This document shows, in pieces, positions 14,844-23,947 of a stretch of 40,503 nucleotides of DNA. The notes beneath the pieces were generated by a model, which saw only the letters and a program-made list of their open reading frames with translations, was not told the origin of the DNA and made no database searches. The stretch's first letter is position 1; each line of letters begins with the position of its first letter. Made by a program: the position numbers and the translations under genes. Origin of the DNA: Nitrospirota bacterium (GTDB taxonomy: Bacteria > Nitrospirota > Thermodesulfovibrionia > Thermodesulfovibrionales > UBA1546); the NCBI GenBank assembly GCA_016208915.1, contig JACQXE010000049.1:1-40503 (forward strand). The letters are read 5' to 3'.

Positions 14844-14884
14844 AACCTTTCAGGGGTGAATCCACCCCTGAAAGGTTGTTTTTT
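14844..14884 (+). terminator. Rho-independent terminator after the lipoprotein gene
   Basis: A perfect 15-bp stem (14844-14858 with 14863-14877, arms AACCTTTCAGGGGTG/CACCCCTGAAAGGTT) with a 4-nt loop, followed by GTTTTTT. Confidence 0.93.
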
Positions 14885-14937
14885 ATCTTAAGAACTGATA
14901 GAATAAAGCGCTTAATTAGATTTTTGTATTTACTAAG

Positions 14938-14967
14938 AAAGAGTGGGCAAACCCACTCTTTTGTTTT
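14938..14967 (+). terminator. Second hairpin terminator just before rimP
   Basis: AAAGAGTGGG (14938-14947), loop CAAA, CCCACTCTTT (14952-14961), then TGTTTTATT. The stem is 10 bp with a partial U-tract. It sits only about 10 nt before rimP, so it could act either as a terminator of upstream transcription or as an attenuator of the rimP-nusA-recG unit. Confidence 0.7.
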
Positions 14968-14975
14968 ATTGGACA

Positions 14976-15446
14976 ATGAGTCTGAGAGAAGAGAGAATAG
15001 AGCAGGAGGTGCGGAAACTGGCAGCATCGGTTGCCGAGTATCAGGATATTGATATTGTAGAAGTTAAGCTGTTTGGTAAAGGCAGGCGGACATTGCTTAG
15101 AATAACGATTGACAAAATCGGAGGAGTTGCTCTTGATGAATGCGCGAGGTTTAGCAGAAACCTTGACCCGATGCTTGAGGCTGGAGGGGTGATTGAGGGG
15201 GCGTATACCCTCGAGGTTTCGTCGCCGGGGCTTGACAGGCCACTGATTGCACATTCGGATTTCGAGAAAAGCAAAGGAAAGCTTGTAAGAGTGATTGTAA
15301 AAGATAAGATAGACAACCAAAATTTTTTTATTGGAAGGATAATAGGGGTGACTGCTGATTCAGTGCATTTGCTGATTGGCAAAGAAGAAAGGGTTATCCC
15401 TTTGGTTAATATATCAAAAGCAAGACTGGAGATAGAGATAATATGA
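14976..15446 (+). CDS. rimP: Ribosome maturation factor RimP
   Basis: 156 residues with the two RimP domains. The N-terminal alpha/beta domain contains VEVKLFGKGRRTLLRITIDK and LDECARFSRNLDPMLE, with the signature YTLEVSSPGLDRPL. The C-terminal SH3-like barrel runs from KGKLVRVIVKD to ARLEIEII. RimP assists 30S subunit maturation. The stop overlaps the nusA start (ATGA), matching the conserved rimP-nusA pair. An upstream in-frame GTG (14943) lies inside the terminator hairpin; the ATG at 14976 fits the family better, though its ribosome binding site is weak. Confidence 0.93.
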   Translation: MSLREERIEQEVRKLAASVAEYQDIDIVEVKLFGKGRRTLLRITIDKIGGVALDECARFSRNLDPMLEAGGVIEGAYTLEVSSPGLDRPLIAHSDFEKSKGKLVRVIVKDKIDNQNFFIGRIIGVTADSVHLLIGKEERVIPLVNISKARLEIEII

Positions 15447-16561
15447 CAAAAGAACTCTGTCACGCAGTAGAACAGATAAGCAGGGAAAAGGGCATAGATA
15501 AAGGTATTCTGCTCACTGCAATAGAAGCAGCCTTGCTTTCTGCAGCGCGAAAGAAATATGGCGGCAGAACAAATGTACATCTTAAGATAGACTCCAAAAA
15601 CTGCACTATCAGCATCTATGAAACCAAAATAATTGTGGAAAAGGTTTCAGATAAGGATGCTGAAATATCTAAGGCGGATGTGAAAAAGTTTTTTCCTGAT
15701 AAGGTTGATGCAGAAAGCGTTGACCTGCCTCTGGACCTTCAGGACTTTGGAAGGATAGCCGCTCAGACAGCAAAGCAGGTTATTTTCCAGAAGGTGCGTG
15801 AAGCTGAGCGGGATGTGATATACAGCCAGTTTAAAGATAAAGTAGGACAGATTATAAGCGGGCTCATAATGAGAAAGGAAAAGGGCTATTACTATATAAA
15901 TATAGGCAAGACAGAAGCTGTTCTGCCTCAGAGCAGCACATTGCCGGTTGAAAATCTCAGAAGGGGAGATACCGTAAGGGTATACATAGAGGATGTGAGG
16001 ATAACCCCTAAAGGTCCTATCATAATCGTATCGAGGGCAACCCCTCAGTTTGTTGCAGAGCTTTTCAAGATGGAGGTGCCTGAGATATACGAAGGGCTTG
16101 TTAAGATAAAGGATATAGTCCGTGAACCAGGGGAAAGAACAAAGATTGCAGTGTTCTCTACAGACACATCCATAGACCCGGTTGGCGCCTGTGTGGGCAT
16201 GAAAGGCACAAGGGTTCAGTCCATTGTGAGGGAGCTGCACGGAGAAAGGATAGACATAATACCGTGGACTGACGACCCACGGATGCTTATTGCACGCGCA
16301 CTGAGTCCTGCAAGCGTTGAAAGGATAGGCATAAACGAAGACAGTAAGACGGCAATGGTTGTTGTGAACGACCAGCAACTTTCACTGGCTATCGGTAAAA
16401 GAGGACAGAATGTAAGGCTCGCTATGAAGCTTACAGGATGGGACATAGACATAATCAGCGACACAGAATACGGCAAGATAAAGATGGAAGAAGCAGACAA
16501 GACATTAGAGGATACATTACGCAAGGAAGCACAGAAAAATAAGCCATCTGTTGATGGGTAA
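15443..16561 (+). CDS. nusA: Transcription termination/antitermination factor NusA
   Basis: 372 residues. Domains in order are an N-terminal RNA polymerase-binding domain (1-125), S1 domain (about 130-200), and KH1 and KH2 (about 225-345), with VGACVGMKGTRVQSIVRELH and LAIGKRGQNVRLAMKLTGWD marking the two KH loops. It lacks the C-terminal acidic repeats of E. coli NusA, as in many bacteria. It controls pausing, termination and antitermination. It overlaps rimP by 4 nt and recG by 8 nt. The usual next genes (ylxR, infB) are absent and recG takes their place. Confidence 0.95.
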   Translation: MTKELCHAVEQISREKGIDKGILLTAIEAALLSAARKKYGGRTNVHLKIDSKNCTISIYETKIIVEKVSDKDAEISKADVKKFFPDKVDAESVDLPLDLQDFGRIAAQTAKQVIFQKVREAERDVIYSQFKDKVGQIISGLIMRKEKGYYYINIGKTEAVLPQSSTLPVENLRRGDTVRVYIEDVRITPKGPIIIVSRATPQFVAELFKMEVPEIYEGLVKIKDIVREPGERTKIAVFSTDTSIDPVGACVGMKGTRVQSIVRELHGERIDIIPWTDDPRMLIARALSPASVERIGINEDSKTAMVVVNDQQLSLAIGKRGQNVRLAMKLTGWDIDIISDTEYGKIKMEEADKTLEDTLRKEAQKNKPSVDG

Positions 16562-18644
16562 AAACCTTTCAGAATTTTCCATACAGTACATTAAGGGCGT
16601 CGGGCCTCAAAGGGCAAAACTTCTTAGCAATCTCGGCATTAAAACAGTAGAAGACGCTATCTATTACCTGCCGTATCGTTATGAGGACAGAAGGAATATA
16701 AGAAAGATCTGCAACCTCAGATATGGACAGCTCGAGACAGTCACAGGCAAGATAATATCTGCAGATATAATAAAACTTCACAAGAACAATCTCAAAATAT
16801 TTGAGCTTATAGTATCTGACGGGAGCGGCCTGCTCAAAGGCAAATGGTTTAATCAGCCGTTTATGAAAAGAAACTTCGAGGTAGGACAGGAAGTTATCCT
16901 GAGCGGCATTGTAAAGATGAATTCTTATCGGGGATTCGGTTTTGAGATAGACAATCCTGAATATGAGTTCATAGCAGACGACGGAGATGCATTTCTACAT
17001 ACATCAAGGATAGCGCCGATATACAGGACAACCGCAGGTTTAAGCGCCAGACAGCTCAGGACAATAATGTTTAATCTGCTCAATTTCTGTATAGAAGATA
17101 TATCTGATTCTGTTCCGGAAGAGATACTAAAGAGAAACAGGCTTCCCGGATTAAAAGAAAGCATTCTTAACTCACACTTCCCCGAGGCCGAAACAGATGC
17201 GGATATCCTCAACAGGGGGGCAAGCATTTATCAGCAGAGACTTTATTTCGATGAGCTTTTTATGTTTGAGCTCGGACTTTCAGCGCTGAAAAAGGGCAGG
17301 GAGATTGAAAATGGGATAACATTCAGTCCGAAAGGACTTCTTGTAAGAAAACTTTTAGATATACTGCCTTTCAGCCTTACCGCAGCTCAGCAGAGGGTAT
17401 TTGATGAGATATGTCTGAATATGAAAAGACCCTACCAGATGAACAGACTTATACAGGGAGATGTCGGCTGCGGCAAGACCATAGTAGCCCTCATGGCAAT
17501 GTTGAATGCTGTTGAATGTGGTTATCAGGCTGCGCTTATGGCGCCTACCGAAATACTTGCAGACCAGCATTATATAAACATACATAAAATTATAGAGGAA
17601 ATGGGGATAAAAATTTTCCTTATTACAGGAAGCACAAAAAAAAGGCCTCTCGATGATATAGCGGCAGGAGGGATTAATATTGTTGTCGGCACCCATACGC
17701 TTATTCAGGAAGGGGTGGAATTTAAAAATCTTGGGCTTGTGGTTATAGATGAACAACACAGATTCGGTGTTATGCAGAGGGCGCTTCTAAGGAAAAAGGC
17801 AGTAAATCCTGATGTGCTTGTAATGACAGCAACGCCTATTCCAAGAACGCTTGCGATGACCCTTTATGGAGACCTCGATTATTCTGTCATTGATGAACTC
17901 CCGCCTGGAAGGAGGCCTGTTGTAACCCGTGTATTCAATTCCGGGCAGAAAAGTTATATCTACAAGTCAATCTCTGATGAGATAAAAAAAGGCAGACAGG
18001 TCTATGTGGTATATCCTCTTATAGAGGAGACAGAGAAAACGAATTTAAAATCTGCAATAATAGGCAAGGAAGCGTTTGAGAAGATGTTCCCTGAAATGAA
18101 GATAAGCCTTATCCATGGGAGGATGAGCCCTCAGGAGAAAGAAGATGTTATGGCATTATTCAAAAAAGGCGCGATAGATATTCTTGTGAGCACAACTGTG
18201 ATAGAAGTAGGAGTGGATGTCCCTAATGCATCTATGATGCTTATAGTTCATGCAGAACGGTTTGGGCTTGCACAGCTGCACCAGCTCAGGGGCAGAGTTG
18301 GAAGAGGAGGCAGCCAGTCATACTGCTTTCTGCTTGCATACGAGCCCTACGGCGAGGACGCTAAAAAAAGGCTTGATACAATGGCGGAAACCAATGACGG
18401 TTTCAGGATCGCAGAGGAAGACCTTAACATAAGAGGTCCCGGAGAATTTTTTGGCACAAGACAGGCAGGAATGCCGGATCTTAAGGTTGCCAATATAATA
18501 AGGGATGTGCGGCTGCTTGAGCTTGCAAAAGACGAGGCCTCTGACCTTATAGGCAGCGATTCTGCTCTTAAATCAGTTCCGGACTTGAGAAAAAGGCTTG
18601 AGCAGTTCTGGAAGGGGAAAATTGAATTATTTAAAACGAGCTGA
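16554..18644 (+). CDS. recG: ATP-dependent DNA helicase RecG
   Basis: 696 residues: N-terminal helix and wedge OB-fold (YIKGVGPQRAKLLSNLGIKT near the start), then SF2 helicase domains. Walker A is GDVGCGKT (Lys308), motif II is DEQH at 399-402, motif III is MTATPIPRTLAMT, motifs V-VI are VSTTVIEVGVDVPNAS and QLRGRVGRG, and the C-terminal TRG-type hook contains LNIRGPGEFFGTRQAG. RecG remodels stalled replication forks and Holliday junctions. ATG 16554 inside the end of nusA gives the normal N-terminus. Confidence 0.95.
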   Translation: MGKNLSEFSIQYIKGVGPQRAKLLSNLGIKTVEDAIYYLPYRYEDRRNIRKICNLRYGQLETVTGKIISADIIKLHKNNLKIFELIVSDGSGLLKGKWFNQPFMKRNFEVGQEVILSGIVKMNSYRGFGFEIDNPEYEFIADDGDAFLHTSRIAPIYRTTAGLSARQLRTIMFNLLNFCIEDISDSVPEEILKRNRLPGLKESILNSHFPEAETDADILNRGASIYQQRLYFDELFMFELGLSALKKGREIENGITFSPKGLLVRKLLDILPFSLTAAQQRVFDEICLNMKRPYQMNRLIQGDVGCGKTIVALMAMLNAVECGYQAALMAPTEILADQHYINIHKIIEEMGIKIFLITGSTKKRPLDDIAAGGINIVVGTHTLIQEGVEFKNLGLVVIDEQHRFGVMQRALLRKKAVNPDVLVMTATPIPRTLAMTLYGDLDYSVIDELPPGRRPVVTRVFNSGQKSYIYKSISDEIKKGRQVYVVYPLIEETEKTNLKSAIIGKEAFEKMFPEMKISLIHGRMSPQEKEDVMALFKKGAIDILVSTTVIEVGVDVPNASMMLIVHAERFGLAQLHQLRGRVGRGGSQSYCFLLAYEPYGEDAKKRLDTMAETNDGFRIAEEDLNIRGPGEFFGTRQAGMPDLKVANIIRDVRLLELAKDEASDLIGSDSALKSVPDLRKRLEQFWKGKIELFKTS

Positions 18645-18708
18645 AAAATAGTAAATAATGACATGGTTAAAAAGCTAAATACTATTTACTAATTAATGGG
18701 AGGAAAGT

Positions 18709-19020
18709 ATGCTGAGAAGGATTAAGAGCAATCTGGATGCAGGCATAGACAAGATAAAATGGGCTTCATCTGTTATATCCGAAAGATTGAAGATTGAAAT
18801 CTCGGTTATCAGACTTTTGCAGGAAAGAGGAAAAAAGGAAAAGGATAGGGCAGAGAAGATAAATTTTATAGGAGAGCGTGTTTTTGAATTGAGAAATAAT
18901 CAGGATAAGAATATTTTTAAAGACAAACTGATTACTGACGCTATCAATGAGATCGAAAAGCTTAAGGCAGAGATAGAAGATATAAACAAAAAAGCATCTG
19001 AGATAAGCAGGATAGAATAA
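18709..19020 (+). CDS. Small charged coiled-coil protein, unknown function
   Basis: 103 residues, mostly helical, with Lys/Glu/Arg-rich heptads (SERLKIEISVIRLLQERGKK; INEIEKLKAEIEDINKKASE). No signal peptide, membrane segment or catalytic motif. GGGAGG precedes the ATG. It lies 2 nt before the prepilin peptidase gene and is probably co-transcribed with it, which hints at a role with type IV pilus assembly or signalling. I do not recognise a family. Confidence 0.65.
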   Translation: MLRRIKSNLDAGIDKIKWASSVISERLKIEISVIRLLQERGKKEKDRAEKINFIGERVFELRNNQDKNIFKDKLITDAINEIEKLKAEIEDINKKASEISRIE

Positions 19021-19022
19021 AC

Positions 19023-19802
19023 ATGCAGGATTCTGTTTTATACATAATAGTTTTCATTTTTGGCTTGATAGTCGGCTCTTTTCTAAATGTCTGCATATTC
19101 AGGATCCCGAGGGGAAAATCAATAATTATGCCATCATCTCACTGTCCTTCATGTAACACTCCTATAAATATCTATGACAATATTCCTATCCTCAGCTATA
19201 TAATTCTCGGCAGGAGATGCAGGACATGCGGGGCAAAAATATCAGCAAGGTATCCTGCTGTTGAGGCTGCGAACGCTTTGTTTTATATCGCATTAATCTG
19301 GAGGTTTGGGATAGGGTGGCATACTTTTTTTTATTTTATGTTTGCCTCTGCCCTGATAGTCATAACCTTTATAGATATTGATTTCCAGATAATACCTGAC
19401 ACCATAACCCTTCCAGGCATAGTGCTCGGGCTTGCCGCAGGAGCATTTGTATTTCCGGATCCTTTCTTGAGATGGTCTTTGCTTGGGTATAAGGGATCAG
19501 TTATAGGAGCAGTGACAGGATTCCTGTCTTTTTATGCGGTTGCTGTCTTAAGCCGCGGAGGAATGGGCGGTGGAGATATTAAGATGATGACAATGGTCGG
19601 AGCAATAATGGGATGGAAGTCTGTGCTCTTAACTACTTTTTTAGGAAGTTTCCTCGGTTCTATCTGGGGTATATCTCTCATGATATTTAAGGGAAAGGGA
19701 AGGAAAACCAAGATACCGTTCGGGCCTTTTCTTGCTGCAGGAACGATGATAACTCTTTTCTCAGGGCAGGAAATCCTTCATTGGTATCTGAGGATAAGAT
19801 GA
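19023..19802 (+). CDS. pilD: Prepilin peptidase / N-methyltransferase (A24 family)
   Basis: 259 residues, polytopic. The N-terminal cytoplasmic domain has the zinc-binding CxxC pairs Cys41/Cys44 (HCPSCN) and Cys66/Cys69 (RCRTCG), as in bifunctional PilD that also methylates the new N-terminus. The catalytic aspartates are in FIDIDFQIIPD (118-126) and GGGDIKMM (Asp185). It cleaves type IV prepilin or pseudopilin leaders at the inner membrane. Its stop overlaps the kinase start by 4 nt. No pilin gene is in the window. Confidence 0.93.
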   Translation: MQDSVLYIIVFIFGLIVGSFLNVCIFRIPRGKSIIMPSSHCPSCNTPINIYDNIPILSYIILGRRCRTCGAKISARYPAVEAANALFYIALIWRFGIGWHTFFYFMFASALIVITFIDIDFQIIPDTITLPGIVLGLAAGAFVFPDPFLRWSLLGYKGSVIGAVTGFLSFYAVAVLSRGGMGGGDIKMMTMVGAIMGWKSVLLTTFLGSFLGSIWGISLMIFKGKGRKTKIPFGPFLAAGTMITLFSGQEILHWYLRIR

Positions 19803-21031
19803 TGGGAGAGGCAATATTTATATTTTCAGTGATATTACTCTTAGTAATAAGTATATTTTTCTTTTATCTGATGAAGGTGTTTTCGCGGTATAGAAGAGCT
19901 AAAGAACAGCCTGAGAAGGATACCTCGAAGGTAGGATTTGTTGTTGATACCTTTCATGAGCTTGTATCAAAGCTTAAGGAAAAAGAAAGAGAACTGGAGG
20001 AATTAAGGAAGATTGCCGAACAGAAGGCTGAGGATATCGAAAGTTATAACAGGAATATTCTGCAGAGCGTTCCAAGCGGGGTTATCAGTTTCGATAAGGA
20101 ACTGAAGATTCAGAGCATTAATGCATCAGCAGAAAAGATTCTCAGGCTCAGCGCAGAGAATGCAGTTGGAAGGAATTGTGAAGAACTTTTCCGTGAACCG
20201 ATTTCAGATATTCTCAGAGAAAAAAAAATTTTCGACCGTGGCGAGATCCAATATCAGACATCTGACGGCAAGAGGATATGGCTAGGACTTACCCTTTCCC
20301 CGTTACGCGACGGGGAAGGGAGAGAGATAGGACGCATTCTTGTATTTACCGACCTTACTGAACTAAAAACGCTTGAGGCTCAGGCTGAACTCAGAAAGAG
20401 GTTATCGAGTCTCGGAGAGATGTCTGCAGGCATAGCGCATGAACTGAGAAATCCTCTTGGTGTTATTGCAGGATATACAAAATTGCTTTTAAAGAAAGTG
20501 GATAAGGCCCTGATGCCTACGGTTGATTCGATTACAAAGGAAGTTAAGACCATGGACCGGATTATTTCAGATTTTCTTTCTTTTGCAAGGCCTGTTGATC
20601 TGAATAGGTCAAGGATTAATCTTTATGAGCTTATAAACAGCTGTGTATCCAATATAACCGGTAATATAGAGGTCTCAATAAATGTTGATAAATCAGTCTA
20701 TGTATCAGGCGATGAAGTGCTTTTAAGGCAGGCCTTCATAAATCTCATTCAGAATGCTGTCGAATCAGCGAAGGATGGCGGAAAACTTGGATTTGATCAC
20801 AGGAATCTCGGAAATTATATAGAGATAACAGTATCAGATACAGGACACGGCATTAATGATGGCATTAAGGACAAAATATTTCTGCCATTTTATACCACAA
20901 AGGAAAAAGGCACAGGTCTTGGCCTTGCAATAGTTCATAAAATTATTGTATCTCATGGAGGAGAGATTTCTGTAGAAAGCACGGATGCAGGGACTACTTT
21001 TAGATTGAGATTACCGATAGCCGGCACTTGA
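19799..21031 (+). CDS. PAS-domain sensor histidine kinase (NtrB/PilS-like)
   Basis: 410 residues: one N-terminal membrane helix (about 4-25), a coiled coil (about 45-80), a PAS domain (about 85-190), HisKA with phospho-acceptor His214 (GIAHELRNPLG), and HATPase_c with N box LIQNAVES, G1 DTGHGI and G2 GTGLGLAIVH. The architecture matches NtrB/PilS-type kinases that pair with sigma-54 activators, but no regulator is adjacent. Its location after pilD suggests pilus control, as inference. It starts at ATG 19799 within the end of pilD. Confidence 0.88.
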   Translation: MMGEAIFIFSVILLLVISIFFFYLMKVFSRYRRAKEQPEKDTSKVGFVVDTFHELVSKLKEKERELEELRKIAEQKAEDIESYNRNILQSVPSGVISFDKELKIQSINASAEKILRLSAENAVGRNCEELFREPISDILREKKIFDRGEIQYQTSDGKRIWLGLTLSPLRDGEGREIGRILVFTDLTELKTLEAQAELRKRLSSLGEMSAGIAHELRNPLGVIAGYTKLLLKKVDKALMPTVDSITKEVKTMDRIISDFLSFARPVDLNRSRINLYELINSCVSNITGNIEVSINVDKSVYVSGDEVLLRQAFINLIQNAVESAKDGGKLGFDHRNLGNYIEITVSDTGHGINDGIKDKIFLPFYTTKEKGTGLGLAIVHKIIVSHGGEISVESTDAGTTFRLRLPIAGT

Positions 21032-21079
21032 TGTTATTTTTTTAATGGAAGTTTGTATTACTATAATGTAATATGGAAC

Positions 21080-22705
21080 ATGGATGATGTAGAAGAGAAA
21101 GATTTAGTTTTTATAAACGATATCTTCCTGTCCATGACCAAAACCCTTAAGACATTTAAGGCTTACCTCCCGAATAATCCGATATATCAGAAATTTGCCA
21201 CAGGACTTCTTGAAAAATTCGATTCTTATTTTGAGGCTCATGATTCCCTTCCTGTTACAGTAGAGCAGTTTTCACTACTTTACGCAGGCAAGGAGGTATT
21301 CCACAGCGAGGAGAGGACCGATAATATTGCACTGATGCTTTTTGTAGACGGTATAAGAGAGATATGCTTTTATAAAGGGATAACCCTAAATGAATTGATA
21401 AGTTTTGTGGATGTTTTCAAGGTAGTTTCAGAAAGTCAGAATTTTGATGATGATATTGTGACGCTTCTCTGGGAGAGGAATATCGGGCATATCACTTATT
21501 CTGTCTCAGAAGGATACATCGAAGAGGAATTATCTGTTGCCGATGAGGTACTGATGGGAGAAGGCGATGATGAAAGAACCCCATTGGGGACTACATATAT
21601 AGATGCTGTTCTGGTTCCCTCTCAGCTTGATTTTAATGTGGACCCTGTAATTAGCACTGAACTGGAAACTCTGCAGCAGGAAGCTCACAGACTTGAGCGT
21701 GATAATCTGCTCTTTGAGGCAACCGAACTGTTTTTAGATCTCATGACCGCTGAAAAAGATATAGAGAGTTTTAGGGGATTTGCGAGAAATATTGAGAAGA
21801 TAATTGACATTGTGATGGACAGGAATTCTATAGAGAAATCAATGAAAATTCTCGGCAAGCTCAGGATGGCGCTGGAATCTGAGACCACACCTGAACATAA
21901 GGAAATAATCAATGCAGTTATTGATAAAGCAGGCGCCGAGGATAAAATTAAAAAACTTTTTGCCGGTGATAAGAACCCGGAGACTATTCAATCGTATTTG
22001 CTTTTTCTTAATAAGAATGCGATACCTGTTCTTTTGACCTTTCTTGGAGAGCTTGAAGACAGGAAGATGAGAAAATCTCTATGTAATATCCTATCGATTA
22101 TAGGAAAACAGGATATAGAGGCATTTGCAAAGGGCATCTATGATGACAGGTGGTACCTCGTCAGGAATACCTTAATGATCCTCGGCATGATAAAAGATAC
22201 TGCAGCAATAAAATACATAGAGGGGGCGATGAGCCACCCAGAACTCAGGGTAAGAAAAGAGGCGTTAAGGGCGCTGGAGTCTATCGGTTCTGACGAGATA
22301 AAGAAGCCGCTGATGACCGCATTGAATGATAGTGATCCGGGTGTAAGGACTGGCGCTTTAAAGATACTCAGAAGATTTAGTGATAAAAAAGTATTTGAGC
22401 TTATGAAAGAGAGGGTATTAGCTGGTGATCTAAAAGAGAGGCCTTTTACTGAAAAAAAAGAAATCTTTGAAGCCTTTGCAGAAACAGGAAAAGAGGCGGT
22501 ATTTCCGATACTCTCTGAGTTTTTCAGAAAAAAGGGATTCTTGAGAAAGACAGAAACTGCCGAACTGAGGGCGTGCGCTGCCTATGGACTGGGGATTTTA
22601 GGCACAAAGGAATCTGTTGCGCTCTTAGAAAAGGGAGTGCATGAAAAGGAAGGACTTGTGAGTGATGCATGTAAGAAGGCGCTCAAAAAAGCGAAGGCCG
22701 GATGA
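21080..22705 (+). CDS. HEAT-repeat domain protein
   Basis: About 541 residues, no signal or membrane segment. The N-terminal part (1-170) contains FHSEERTDNIALMLFVDGIR, a conserved-looking segment also echoed in the next protein. The C-terminal half holds HEAT-like helical repeats (DDRWYLVRNTLMILGMIKDT; HPELRVRKEALRALESIGSD; SDPGVRTGALKILRRF). Such scaffolds bind proteins. Translational overlap (ATGA) with the following HD-GYP gene suggests a functional pair, for example a partner of c-di-GMP turnover. The start could be TTG 21053; ATG 21080 is preferred, with TATAAT at 21062-21067. Confidence 0.75.
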   Translation: MDDVEEKDLVFINDIFLSMTKTLKTFKAYLPNNPIYQKFATGLLEKFDSYFEAHDSLPVTVEQFSLLYAGKEVFHSEERTDNIALMLFVDGIREICFYKGITLNELISFVDVFKVVSESQNFDDDIVTLLWERNIGHITYSVSEGYIEEELSVADEVLMGEGDDERTPLGTTYIDAVLVPSQLDFNVDPVISTELETLQQEAHRLERDNLLFEATELFLDLMTAEKDIESFRGFARNIEKIIDIVMDRNSIEKSMKILGKLRMALESETTPEHKEIINAVIDKAGAEDKIKKLFAGDKNPETIQSYLLFLNKNAIPVLLTFLGELEDRKMRKSLCNILSIIGKQDIEAFAKGIYDDRWYLVRNTLMILGMIKDTAAIKYIEGAMSHPELRVRKEALRALESIGSDEIKKPLMTALNDSDPGVRTGALKILRRFSDKKVFELMKERVLAGDLKERPFTEKKEIFEAFAETGKEAVFPILSEFFRKKGFLRKTETAELRACAAYGLGILGTKESVALLEKGVHEKEGLVSDACKKALKKAKAG

Positions 22706-23886
22706 AGGATAAAAAAACCGATAGCGCATTTAAGGATAGTGTTGCAAAGTATGGAGGTCTGCTGATAAATCAGTTTTCGATACTTGTAAAACTGACGGGT
22801 ATCCACAGCTCGATAAATGAGGCAATGGTAAATGCCGCAACAAAACTCTTTTCGGTTCTCGAACCGTTTCTCGGCGAAACAGGCGAGCTTACTGTCAGGA
22901 TGATCGAAGGCTCCTTCTTTATCGAAGACGTGAGAGTAAGGGCGTCCCTATCCGATGTCGATAATTTCGAATTTCTTGCCGGGGAGTTCAAGAAAAGGAA
23001 GATTGGACTTCTGACTTTCCGTGCGCCGCTTCAGAGTGACGACCTTATATATCTTGCATATTCCATTAGAGGCGGCGCTGAGGCATCGGAGATACAGTCA
23101 TTACTCGAAAGCAAACTGACAAAGGGCGTCTCTATCGGAGGCCCTCTCTTTTTTGAAAAAAAAGAATCTCTGGACATGGGAGACGCAAAGGCAGTTGCAA
23201 CGAAATTATATACTGTAGGCCTTTCCGCTGCTAAAGAGGTTGATGACTCTGCGAGATCGGGAAAACCGATAAATGTAAGAAGGGTCAAAAGAGTTATACA
23301 TGCAATGGTTGATAATATACTTAAAGATGAGACCCATATTCTCGGATTTACAACACTTAAGAGTTTTGAGAATTATTTATATAATCACATGATAAATACC
23401 GCGATTCTTTCAATAGCGATCGGCAAGAGAATCAATCTCGCCAAAAACTTATTGAGCAAGCTGGGAATAGCTGCATTCTTTCACGATATAGGAAAGGCTG
23501 AAATCCCCAGCTCGATTTTAAATAAACCTTCTGAATTCAGTAATAGAGAGATGGATCTTATAATGAGGCATCCTGTGGAAGGGGTAAAGATACTGATAAG
23601 GGCAAAGGATCTCAGCGATATATCAATTATCTCTATGCTTGTCTCTCTCGAACATCACCTGAACTATGACAGCAGTGGATATCCTGAACTTACAAGGAAG
23701 AGAACTCCGAATATTTTTAGCAGGATTATAGGTATAGCCGATTATTACGATAACTTTACCTCAGGCAAGATATACGGACGAATTGCCTATACCCCTGAAA
23801 ATGTTTTAAAGATGATGCATGAAAAAGGCGGTAAATCCCTTGACCCTGTGCTCGTAAGGATATTTATAAATATGCTTGCGAAGTAA
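22702..23886 (+). CDS. HD-GYP-type phosphohydrolase
   Basis: 394 residues. The N-terminal part (1-190) resembles the start of the preceding HEAT protein in layout (FLGETGELTVRMIEGSFFIE; AYSIRGG). The C-terminal HD-GYP domain shows His261-Asp262 in FFHDIGKAEIP, the following HPVEGVKIL, HH in LEHHLNYDSSGYP (with the GYP element) and ADYYDNFTS. HD-GYP domains hydrolyse cyclic di-GMP, or cGAMP in some delta-type bacteria. Key metal ligands appear intact. It closes the pilD-kinase-HEAT unit. Confidence 0.83.
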   Translation: MKDKKTDSAFKDSVAKYGGLLINQFSILVKLTGIHSSINEAMVNAATKLFSVLEPFLGETGELTVRMIEGSFFIEDVRVRASLSDVDNFEFLAGEFKKRKIGLLTFRAPLQSDDLIYLAYSIRGGAEASEIQSLLESKLTKGVSIGGPLFFEKKESLDMGDAKAVATKLYTVGLSAAKEVDDSARSGKPINVRRVKRVIHAMVDNILKDETHILGFTTLKSFENYLYNHMINTAILSIAIGKRINLAKNLLSKLGIAAFFHDIGKAEIPSSILNKPSEFSNREMDLIMRHPVEGVKILIRAKDLSDISIISMLVSLEHHLNYDSSGYPELTRKRTPNIFSRIIGIADYYDNFTSGKIYGRIAYTPENVLKMMHEKGGKSLDPVLVRIFINMLAK

Positions 23887-23947
23887 ACCCTATTAGAGGA
23901 AGTTCTCTAACGGGGTAAATAGACTCCCTTTTCTAATCTACATTTCT

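Noticed and set aside
15647-16378. 243-codon open frame antisense to nusA
   Set aside because: Cys/Tyr/His-rich shadow of NusA codons; no ribosome binding site and no recognisable motif.
23887-23930. Terminator after the HD-GYP gene
   Set aside because: A TTAGAG/CTCTAA hairpin is present, but the stem is short and no U-tract follows; not strong enough to list.
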